A DNA stretch of 5,357 nt from Altererythrobacter sp. (GTDB lineage Bacteria; Pseudomonadota; Alphaproteobacteria; Sphingomonadales; Sphingomonadaceae): assembly GCA_023299945.1 (NCBI GenBank), contig JALZVZ010000074.1:1-5357 (forward strand), given 5' to 3'. The position numbers were made by a program, and so were the translations under genes. Of the stretch, positions 1 to 5,357 are shown one piece after another; position 1 is the stretch's first letter; the number at the start of each line of letters is the position of its first letter. Under the pieces are notes generated by a model that made no database searches, was not told the DNA's origin, and saw nothing but the letters and a program-made list of their open reading frames with translations.

Positions 1-1188
1 ACGGATCTGGCGTGGCTGGGTATTCATCCCGATGGTGAGGAACGCCAATCGCTCCGGCTCGCGCGTTATGATGCCGCCTTTGAAGTGCTGAAAGCGGCGG
101 GGCGCGTCTATCCTGCCTATGAAACAGCGCAGGAATTGGAATTAAAGCGCAAGGTGCTCTTGGGCCGAGGCAAGCCGCCGATTTATGATCGTGGATCGCT
201 GGAACTATCACAGGCGGAGCGCGCCGCAAAAGAAGCAGACGGGGTGCAACCCCATTGGCGCTTTAAGCTTGATCATGCAGAGGCCATTGCGTGGGAAGAT
301 GGCGTTCGCGGAGCTGCCAAATTTGATCCCGCTTTGCTGTCCGATCCAGTGATCCGGCGCGCGGATGGTTCGTGGCTCTATATGCTCCCCTCTGCGGTGG
401 ATGACGTTGAAATGGCTATCACCCATGTGCTGCGCGGAGAGGATCATGTTTCCAACACAGCTGTGCAAATTCAGATGTTTACCGCGCTTTATGCTGCAGG
501 TTTTGCTGCAGCACCTGATGCAACAAAACAGCATCCCGAATTTGCGCATGAGGCGCTGCTTGTGGGCACAGAGGGCAAGCTTTCTAAACGGCTTGGCTCG
601 CTGGGCTGCGATGCTCTGCGCGAGAAGCATATTGAACCCGAAGCATTGGTTGCAATGCTCTCGCGGCTGGGCACATCACTGCCCGTAGAGGCGATTGCCG
701 ACCGTGCCGTGCTGCTCGATACATTTGATCTTTCCACCTTTGGGCGCGCGCCTGCAAAGTTTGACGATGCAGAGCTGGAGCGGGTGAATACCGCAATTGT
801 TCATGGGTTTGATTTCGCCGACGCTGCGCCGCGCCTGCCCGATGGTATGGATGAGGCAGGCTGGCACGCCGTGCGCCCCAATGTGGCGCATATGGGCGAA
901 GTTGCCGAATGGTGGCGGCTTGTGATTGGCCCGATTGATCAGTTGGACTTTACCGATGAGGACAAGGCCTTTTTGGCAGATGCCGCAAAGGCCCTGACTT
1001 GGGGAGACGATCCGTGGGGCGCGCTCACCTCAAGCTTGAAAGAGGCGACAGGACGCAAGGGCAAAGGGTTGTTCCTGCCGCTGCGTCAGGCGCTAACCGG
1101 TATGAACCATGGCCCCGATATGGGAGAGCTGCTGCCGCTGATCGGTGAAGAAGGCGCAAAGCGCCGGTTGGAACGCGCGGCCGCATAA
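1..1188 (+). CDS. gltX: Glutamate--tRNA ligase (class I aaRS), 5' end missing
   Basis: This is the C-terminal 395 residues of a cytoplasmic glutamyl-tRNA synthetase, which joins glutamate to tRNA using ATP. The frame is open from base 1 (TDLAWLGIHPDGEERQSLR), so the true start and the HIGH motif lie to the left; the GTG at 85 is internal. Visible family landmarks are YPAYET (the usual Cys of the zinc-binding YxC region is Ala), PPIYDR, VDDVEMAITHVLRGEDHVSNT at about codons 133-153, and the KMSKS-type signature KLSKRLGSLG at codons 193-202. An all-helical anticodon-binding domain follows. The missing N-terminus is probably about 50 residues, giving a total near 440-450, the short form that I recall many alphaproteobacteria carrying beside a longer GltX with KLSKRHG. 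Whether it charges tRNA-Glu, tRNA-Gln or both cannot be read from this sequence. The SDR gene follows on the same strand after 87 bp with no clear terminator between them. Confidence 0.95.
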   Translation, partial: TDLAWLGIHPDGEERQSLRLARYDAAFEVLKAAGRVYPAYETAQELELKRKVLLGRGKPPIYDRGSLELSQAERAAKEADGVQPHWRFKLDHAEAIAWEDGVRGAAKFDPALLSDPVIRRADGSWLYMLPSAVDDVEMAITHVLRGEDHVSNTAVQIQMFTALYAAGFAAAPDATKQHPEFAHEALLVGTEGKLSKRLGSLGCDALREKHIEPEALVAMLSRLGTSLPVEAIADRAVLLDTFDLSTFGRAPAKFDDAELERVNTAIVHGFDFADAAPRLPDGMDEAGWHAVRPNVAHMGEVAEWWRLVIGPIDQLDFTDEDKAFLADAAKALTWGDDPWGALTSSLKEATGRKGKGLFLPLRQALTGMNHGPDMGELLPLIGEEGAKRRLERAAA

Positions 1189-1260
1189 GCACACCAAAGT
1201 AGCGCAATTGTCAGGCGCAAGATCACGCAAACCTAGCTATCCCCTTTCTCAATCATAGCG

Positions 1261-1269
1261 AGGGAGAGG
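1261..1269 (+). promoter_or_regulatory. Ribosome binding site of the SDR gene
   Basis: The purine run AGGGAGAGG ends 6 nt before the ATG at 1276 and is the best Shine-Dalgarno match in the gltX-SDR gap. It fixes the SDR start, since the protein begins directly with the beta-strand that precedes the glycine-rich motif. Confidence 0.7.
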
Positions 1270-1275
1270 CAGGCA

Positions 1276-2064
1276 ATGGATCTTGGCATCAAAGGGCGCA
1301 AAGCGCTGGTCAATGGCGGCAGTGCAGGCATGGGGCGCGGCGCGGTTTTGGCCTTGGCGCGTGAGGGTGCGGAGGTGTTTGTATCGGCGCGCGGGGCCGA
1401 GCGGCTTGAGCAAACTTGCGCAGATATAGCCAAGGAAACGGGAGCGAAAATCCACCCGCTCGCCGCTGATCACAGCAGTGATGAGGGGCGCGCATTGATC
1501 CTTAGCGCATGCCCTGATCCCGACATTCTGGTTGCGACCTGCGCCCCGCCGCCCTTTACCGACGATTTCCGCGATGTACCGCGCGAGGCGATGGAAGAAT
1601 CTCTCCGGATCGCGCTGCTCAGCCCGATTGATTACATCAAGGCAGTGTCCGGCCCGATGGTGGAGCGGCGCTGGGGCCGGATCGTCAATATCAGCACAGG
1701 CGCGGCCAAATATCCTGCAGCCATGCGGGTATTGTCAGGCCCGCCGCGCGCTGCCTTGGCCAATTATTGCCATGCAATTGCGAAGGATTTGGCCGCCCAT
1801 AATGTGACCATTAATTCTGTCCTGCCGGGCATGCATCACACGCCGGGCATCGAAGAAGTGTTCGGCCCGCGCGGTGCTGCCAATGGGCGCAGCTATGCCG
1901 AGGAAGTCGACGCCTTTGTCAAAGCGATCCGCATACCGGCAGGCCGGTTTGGCGAGGCCGATGATCTGGGCGCAATTGTCGCAATGTTCTGCAGCGATAT
2001 GGCCAATTATGTCACCGGCCAGTCACTGGTTGTCGATGGCGGAATTGGCACCTCAACGTTCTAA
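1276..2064 (+). CDS. SDR-family NAD(P)-dependent oxidoreductase, atypical active site
   Basis: A 262-residue protein with the length and fold landmarks of a classical short-chain dehydrogenase/reductase (FabG-like). The start ATG is preceded by AGGGAGAGG (1261-1269) at 6 nt, and MDLGIKGRKALV is a typical SDR N-terminus. The dinucleotide-binding motif is N13-G-G-S-A-G-M-G20. The C-terminal part (GRFGEADDLGAIVAMFCSD, then YVTGQSLVVDGG) is standard. The catalytic centre is not. The NNAG motif is replaced by ATCA (87-90) followed by PPP. The catalytic Ser position is Thr141. The YxxxK motif aligns with S154-G-P-P-R158. I recall a divergent SDR group with LSNxxR instead of YxxxK, and this protein probably belongs near it. 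The substrate is unknown. It may be a reductase with altered chemistry or a cofactor-binding protein with no oxidoreductase activity. It lies 87 bp after gltX, possibly in one transcript. Confidence 0.9.
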   Translation: MDLGIKGRKALVNGGSAGMGRGAVLALAREGAEVFVSARGAERLEQTCADIAKETGAKIHPLAADHSSDEGRALILSACPDPDILVATCAPPPFTDDFRDVPREAMEESLRIALLSPIDYIKAVSGPMVERRWGRIVNISTGAAKYPAAMRVLSGPPRAALANYCHAIAKDLAAHNVTINSVLPGMHHTPGIEEVFGPRGAANGRSYAEEVDAFVKAIRIPAGRFGEADDLGAIVAMFCSDMANYVTGQSLVVDGGIGTSTF

Positions 2065-2066
2065 AT

Positions 2067-2312
2067 TTAGCGATATTTGCCCGCGGTGACGAAGCCGTCA
2101 AAGCTCTTCACATCGCCGATTAGAACAGCCTGTGATTTGATAGGCTCAAACTCATCCTCATGCTCGACAAAATCAAGCGTGAGATAGACTTTGTAATCGG
2201 GGCCGGGCGCAAGCTATGCTTCCAGAATCGGCAGATAATAAATGCTAAGCGCAAAGCCAATCGCCCCTGCGATCAGATGCGTTGGAATATGAAGCAACAA
2301 GTGTTCCTTTAT
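2067..2312 (-). pseudogene. Decayed DM13-domain-like protein gene downstream of pyk
   Basis: No intact gene is present, but one minus-strand frame reads as sensible protein on both sides of an amber codon at 2216-2214. The upstream piece (KEHLLLHIPTHLIAGAIGFA, then LSIYYLPILEA) looks like an N-terminal membrane anchor. The 48 residues downstream (LAPGPDYKVYLTLDFVEHED, then EFEPIKSQAVLIGDVKSFDGF and VTAGKYR) end at TAA 2069-2067. GPDYKVYL and GDVKSFDGF match, from memory, the start and middle of DM13 domains, and xxTAxKYR matches their very C-terminus. The middle of the anchor-to-domain linker and the block containing the conserved WC motif appear deleted in frame. No ATG is available: an ATA stands at 2312-2310, and TTG codons at 2300 and 2297 follow AAAGGAA (2310-2304). 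It lies 21-33 nt behind pyk, as a co-transcribed gene would. DM13 domains are suspected redox modules. A short expressed peptide is a less likely alternative. Confidence 0.6.
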
Positions 2313-2333
2313 GCGTGCCTACACAGGGCCAAA

Positions 2334-3803
2334 CTAACCCTCGTGACGTTCCAATTCATCACCCGACAGAGTGACAATATGCAGCAAATTGGTGGAGCCC
2401 GGCGTCCCGAACGGCACGCCCGCCAGTGCAATCATCTTGCTGCCTGCTGTGCCGAAACCGTGGCGCAAAGCCATGCGTTTGCCCTTGGCTATCATCTCTT
2501 CAAAGCTGCCAATATCCTTTGTCAGGACAGGATGCGCGCCCCATAGCAATGCCACGCGCCGGGCGGTGCGGGTTGATGGGGTCAGCACCAGAACCGGGGT
2601 TGCAGGCCGCTCGCGTGATACGCGCCTTGCAGTGGAGCCAGAGGCGGTGAACACCGTGATCGCGCTGATTGGGACAGTGTCGGCAATGGTCATACAGCTG
2701 TGGGCGAGCGCATCAGATGTGGTCGCATCAGGCGGCGTATCGTGGAAACGCACGCGGGCGGTATAGCCCTCATCCGCTTCGACTTGGGCTGCAATTCTGT
2801 CCATCATTTTAACCGATTCAACTGGCCAATCGCCTGCTGCACTTTCGGCAGACAGCATCACCGCATCTGCGCCATCATAGACGGCGTTGGCGACATCAGA
2901 AACTTCGGCGCGGGTCGGTGTCGGATTGTCGATCATGCTTTCAAGCATTTGCGTGGCAACGATGACCGGCTTGCCCGCAGTGCGCGCGGCATTGACGATG
3001 CGTTTTTGCAATGGCGGCACCTCATAGGGTTCCAGCTCAACACCCAAATCGCCGCGCGCCACCATCAGGCCATCGGACAGCTCTAACAGCTCATCTAAGC
3101 GGTTGATCGCCATAGGCTTTTCAATTTTTGCGCATAATGCGCCATATCCGCCCATCAGCTTGCGAGCCTCGGCCAAATCCTCGGGCCGCTGAACGAAGCT
3201 AAGCCCGATCCAATCCGCGCCCTTATCCACGGCAAAGGCGAGATCCTTGCGGTCTTTGGCTGTCAGCGCGGGGATGGGCACTTCGACGTCGGGCACATTT
3301 ACGCCCTTGCGGTCGGAAATGACCCCGCCAACTTCGGCTGAGCAAAGGATTGCGTCCTTGTCTGCGCGGATCACTTTGAGGCGAATTTTGCCATCATTGA
3401 TCAGCAGACGCTGGCCTTTTTCAAGGATGCCAAACAATTCTGGATGGGGCAATTCGACGCGGTTTTCATCGCCGGGTTCAGGATTGCGGTCGAGGGTAAA
3501 ATGCCCGGAATGGCGGATCACCGCTTTGCCATCTTTAAACGTGCCAACGCGCAATTTTGGGCCCTGCAGATCGGCGAGGATCGCGATGGGCCGGCCAAAT
3601 TCCTCTTCCAATGCGCGGATCGCGGCAATGGTTTTGGCATGAGTGGCATGGTCGCCGTGGCTCATATTGACGCGGAAGGCATCGGCCCCTTCCATGAACA
3701 ATTTCTTGAGCATTTCTGGCGAACTTGAGGCAGGGCCAACGGTCGCAAGGATCTTCACCTTGCGTGTGCGGGGCTTAACGGCTGATAATTTTCGCTGTTT
3801 CAT
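2334..3803 (-). CDS. pyk: Pyruvate kinase, predicted K+-independent type
   Basis: A complete 489-residue cytosolic pyruvate kinase, which converts phosphoenolpyruvate and ADP to pyruvate and ATP in the last step of glycolysis or the Entner-Doudoroff pathway. Visible family landmarks are KILATVGPAS (17-26), the substrate/K+ site segment FRVNMSHG (43-50) with Arg44, the small B domain at about 87-185, AKIEKP (225-230) with catalytic Lys226 and metal ligand Glu228, ARGDLGVE (249-256) with metal ligand Asp252, ATQMLESM (283-290), PTRAEVSDVANAVYDGADAV (296-315) and a C-terminal allosteric-type domain. LQGPKLRVG (79-87) carries Lys83 where K+-dependent enzymes have Glu117 (rabbit M1 numbering), the signature of K+-independent enzymes. 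ATG 3803 is the only reasonable start, because the next Met (residue 31) lies beyond the first core strand. Its Shine-Dalgarno is weak (GGAA, 2 nt away). It is divergent from the DUF1244 gene and followed by the DM13 remnant. Confidence 0.98.
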   Translation of the reverse strand: MKQRKLSAVKPRTRKVKILATVGPASSSPEMLKKLFMEGADAFRVNMSHGDHATHAKTIAAIRALEEEFGRPIAILADLQGPKLRVGTFKDGKAVIRHSGHFTLDRNPEPGDENRVELPHPELFGILEKGQRLLINDGKIRLKVIRADKDAILCSAEVGGVISDRKGVNVPDVEVPIPALTAKDRKDLAFAVDKGADWIGLSFVQRPEDLAEARKLMGGYGALCAKIEKPMAINRLDELLELSDGLMVARGDLGVELEPYEVPPLQKRIVNAARTAGKPVIVATQMLESMIDNPTPTRAEVSDVANAVYDGADAVMLSAESAAGDWPVESVKMMDRIAAQVEADEGYTARVRFHDTPPDATTSDALAHSCMTIADTVPISAITVFTASGSTARRVSRERPATPVLVLTPSTRTARRVALLWGAHPVLTKDIGSFEEMIAKGKRMALRHGFGTAGSKMIALAGVPFGTPGSTNLLHIVTLSGDELERHEG

Positions 3804-3866
3804 TATTCCAACGGTATGACATGGGTTCGCAGCAACTCAAGCGAATGCAGCATAGGAAGAACCAAT
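3804..3866. promoter_or_regulatory. Divergent pyk / DUF1244 intergenic control region
   Basis: These 63 bp separate two divergent start codons and should hold the 5' signals of both genes, unless promoters lie inside the opposite gene. On the minus strand TTGAGT followed about 16-17 nt later by CATACC or ATACCG is a weak -35/-10 candidate for pyk. I cannot identify a convincing promoter for the plus-strand gene or any operator palindrome. The role is inferred from position. Confidence 0.35.
3854..3859 (+). promoter_or_regulatory. Ribosome binding site that sets the DUF1244 start
   Basis: AGGAAG ends 7 nt before the ATG at 3867. This favours the 3867 start over the in-frame ATG at 3816, which has no such site and would add 17 residues unlike the family and use up most of the divergent gap. 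Confidence 0.65.
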
Positions 3867-4175
3867 ATGGATACGAATTCACCCGATAATCTTGATATGT
3901 TGGATGATGCGGTGGCGGGAGCGGCGTTTAGGCGGCTGGTTCGGCATTTGCAGCACCGCCATGATGCGCAAAATATTGATTTGATGGGATTATCCGGTTT
4001 TTGCCGCAATTGCCTGTCCGATTGGATCATGGATGCAGGTTTTGAAGGCGATAAGGCTGCGGCGCGCGAAGTCATTCACGGCATGCCGCAGGATGAGTGG
4101 AAAGCGACCCGGCAAACGCCCGCAACAGAGGCGCAATTGGCAGCGATGAAAGCGAGCGTGGCAAAGAACAAATAG
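3867..4175 (+). CDS. DUF1244 family small protein
   Basis: A 102-residue soluble protein of the DUF1244 family, whose function is not known to me. The conserved core runs from about residue 20 to 80: AFRRLVRHLQHR, then the hallmark QNIDLMGLSGFCRNCLSDW (35-53) and EVIHGMPQDEWKA. C46 and C49 form a C-x-x-C pair in the best conserved segment, which suggests a structural, metal or redox role, but this is inference. The N-terminal 15 residues are acidic and variable, and the C-terminal tail is Lys/Ala-rich; there is no signal peptide or membrane segment. The ATG at 3867 was chosen because of AGGAAG 7 nt upstream. From memory, alphaproteobacterial genomes often keep DUF1244 genes close to pyk, as here, where the two are divergent. 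The gene ends facing the cyclase gene across a 118-bp gap. Confidence 0.9.
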   Translation: MDTNSPDNLDMLDDAVAGAAFRRLVRHLQHRHDAQNIDLMGLSGFCRNCLSDWIMDAGFEGDKAAAREVIHGMPQDEWKATRQTPATEAQLAAMKASVAKNK

Positions 4176-4212
4176 GCCGCGAAGTCCGTTCAAAATCGCG
4201 CTTTGAGATGGT

Positions 4213-4259
4213 GAGGCCAGATGAGGCCAAACGAGGCCAAAGCCAAGATGACGAGGCCA
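4213..4259. repeat. 10-bp-period GAGGCCA direct repeats
   Basis: Perfect copies of GAGGCCA start at 4213, 4223, 4233 and 4253. The first three are exactly 10 bp apart and the fourth is 20 bp further; the unit between (4241-4250) is degenerate but keeps GCCAA. The extended unit is roughly [ag][tc]GAGGCCA[ag]. It lies in the convergent gap between the DUF1244 and cyclase genes, outside both reading frames. The period is close to one DNA helical turn, so all copies would face the same side. It could be a replication-slippage product or a protein-binding array. Confidence 0.75.
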
Positions 4260-4269
4260 GCGGCTGTTA

Positions 4270-4289
4270 AACCTGCTTAAAAGCGGGTT
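4270..4289. terminator. Weak hairpin between convergent genes
   Basis: AACCTGC and GCGGGTT pair with one G-T wobble around the loop TTAAAA. The hairpin lies 5 bp past the cyclase stop and about 95 bp past the DUF1244 stop, a suitable place for a shared terminator. There is no real T-run on either strand, so intrinsic termination is uncertain. Confidence 0.3.
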
Positions 4290-4293
4290 CAAA

Positions 4294-5357
4294 TCAGGCC
4301 GGTTTTGCGCGTTCCAGCAGGTATAATTCAACCGCGCCAAAATCCTTTGGCAATTGTGTGCGGCCATGGGATGTGAACATGCAATCATCGCAATTGTCGA
4401 CCAATAGGGCTGCGGCAAAAGCTTCGGTGCAATAGACCCCGCCAACAGGGGTGACCGGTTCGATCCGCGCGGTTTTATTGACCTCGCCGCCATAGCATAA
4501 TTTGCCGCCAGTAATTTGATCGGTGCCAACCCAAATCGGGCCAAAATGCACGCCGATCCGCATGCCGGCAATTTCGCCTTTTGGCGTTAGTTCGGGCGGA
4601 AGGTCATCCAGCGCGCTTTGCAAATCCAACGCTATGGATGCGGCTTGGCGGGGTTCATCGGTGACGACATAAATCGCATCACCCCAAGTATTGCGGAATT
4701 CCACATGGTCACCGTAAGCATTCAGAACAGAGGAAATCCGCCCCATCACCTCTGCCATAAACAGCGGCAGCTCGGGCTCTCCCAATCGTGAGAACCCTTT
4801 GTAATCGGCAAAGATAATGCTGCGGATTTCCCGGCGCGTGTCTTTTGCGATTTCCGGCTTTGGCGGAAATATGAGATCGCGTGGGACATCGCCTGCGGGG
4901 ATGGAAATGGTGGTGCGGCCAAGGTCTTGCCACAGCGCAATATCGGCAACAGTGCCAGCAAGGCCGGTGATGGAATAGGACTTAAACTTGTCCGACACGA
5001 CCGCCAATTGCACCGGCTCCAGCGGCAATTCCTGGCTCCGCAAAACCGCCAAACCCATGGCAAGGCGGGTGTTATAAGCGAATTGATTGTCATCGCCCAC
5101 ATAAGCGCCGGACGTTGCAAAATGCACAGATGCGGCGCGTTCCATACAGGCATGATAGCGCGGCAGCCATGCCTCGCCGCCGCACAATACACTTTCGCGG
5201 ATGAAGTCATCGGCGGCAAAGGGCAGCACGACGTTCAGCTGCGCGCCTGCATCCAATACCGCCTCAGCAATTAGGATGTCTGCCCCGCATGCCAGCGGGC
5301 CGTAAGCAATGCGGATGGCATTGTCTTTTACCGCTTTTGCAATGTCCAACGCCAGCA
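4294..5357 (-). CDS. Class III nucleotidyl cyclase with N-terminal SLOG-like region, 5' end missing
   Basis: The frame runs to the right edge; the TTG at 5349 is an internal Leu codon, so the start lies outside. Numbering from that Leu: residues 1-165 look like a Rossmann-type SLOG ligand-binding module, with YGPLACGADILIAEAVL (16-32), LNVVLPF (38-44) and GLAGTVADIALW (129-140), the last resembling the SLOG GGxGT loop. Residues 175-315 are a class III adenylate/guanylate cyclase domain: SIIFADYKGFSRL with metal Asp182, NTWGDAIYVV (220-229) with metal Asp224, MRIGVHFGPIWVG (263-275), and VNKTARIEP (290-298) with the transition-state Asn291 and Arg295. Both metal ligands and the Asn/Arg pair are kept, so activity is plausible. 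The base-recognition Lys and Asp of adenylate cyclases align with Asn220 and about Leu284, so the substrate is open. No membrane segment is visible in this part. The product ends in ELYLLERAKPA at TGA. No effector gene is adjacent within the window. Confidence 0.85.
   Translation of the reverse strand, partial: LALDIAKAVKDNAIRIAYGPLACGADILIAEAVLDAGAQLNVVLPFAADDFIRESVLCGGEAWLPRYHACMERAASVHFATSGAYVGDDNQFAYNTRLAMGLAVLRSQELPLEPVQLAVVSDKFKSYSITGLAGTVADIALWQDLGRTTISIPAGDVPRDLIFPPKPEIAKDTRREIRSIIFADYKGFSRLGEPELPLFMAEVMGRISSVLNAYGDHVEFRNTWGDAIYVVTDEPRQAASIALDLQSALDDLPPELTPKGEIAGMRIGVHFGPIWVGTDQITGGKLCYGGEVNKTARIEPVTPVGGVYCTEAFAAALLVDNCDDCMFTSHGRTQLPKDFGAVELYLLERAKPA

Noticed and set aside
1189..1275. 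Possible terminator or promoter between gltX and the SDR gene
   Set aside because: Apart from the ribosome binding site I see no stable hairpin with a T-run and no clear -35/-10 pair.
2160..2546. A 128-codon plus-strand open frame across the pyk 3' end and the intergenic region
   Set aside because: It is antisense to pyk and to the DM13 remnant, which both read as meaningful protein; no motif supports the plus-strand product.
3816..3866. Longer DUF1244 product starting at ATG 3816
   Set aside because: The added 17 residues are unlike the family, there is no Shine-Dalgarno, and AGGAAG at 3854-3859 fits the ATG at 3867.
3803..4075. A minus-strand frame whose stop overlaps the pyk start as TAATG, suggesting translational coupling
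   Set aside because: The frame is antisense to the DUF1244 core and encodes nothing recognisable, so the overlap is most likely chance.
4208..4267. A 19-codon peptide starting at ATG 4208 through the decamer repeats
   Set aside because: It has no ribosome binding site, the 10-bp period does not preserve frame between units, and the sequence resembles no known peptide.
3990..4571. A 193-codon open frame on the minus strand crossing the DUF1244 gene, the repeat gap and the cyclase 3' end
   Set aside because: It overlaps two well-supported genes, has no recognisable motif, and its composition is that of an out-of-frame shadow of the cyclase gene.
4294..5357. A complete Pycsar or CBASS-type defence locus around the cyclase
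   Set aside because: No effector (TIR, membrane or nuclease gene) adjoins it within the window: the gene on one side is DUF1244 and the other side lies beyond the edge.

Overview
The window looks like chromosomal core DNA from an alphaproteobacterium, most likely of the order Sphingomonadales. This rests on remembered protein similarity: a short-form glutamyl-tRNA synthetase with a KLSKR signature, a pyruvate kinase ending in GTPGSTNLLHIVTL, and a DUF1244 protein beside pyk. Base composition is moderately GC-rich. I see no tRNA, rRNA, CRISPR array, insertion sequence or phage gene.

Layout: (1) 1-1188, plus strand, 3' part of a glutamyl-tRNA synthetase gene cut by the left edge. (2) 1276-2064, plus strand, an SDR-family oxidoreductase whose usual catalytic residues are substituted. 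(3) 2067-2312, minus strand, a decayed gene that reads in one frame through an amber codon and resembles the two ends of a DM13-domain protein. (4) 2334-3803, minus strand, pyruvate kinase (pyk). (5) 3867-4175, plus strand, a small DUF1244 protein divergent from pyk. (6) 4176-4293, a convergent intergenic gap with a 10-bp-period GAGGCCA repeat and a weak hairpin. (7) 4294-5357, minus strand, a class III nucleotidyl cyclase with an N-terminal SLOG/Rossmann-like region, cut by the right edge.

The genes do not form one obvious system. gltX and the SDR gene point the same way, 87 bp apart, and may be co-transcribed. pyk and the DM13 remnant form a minus-strand pair that converges on the SDR gene with two bases between stop codons. 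pyk and the DUF1244 gene share a 63-bp divergent control region.

The items most worth a second look are the SLOG-like/cyclase fusion with non-canonical base-recognition residues, the partly deleted DM13 gene, the SDR with a remodelled active site, and the decamer repeat.
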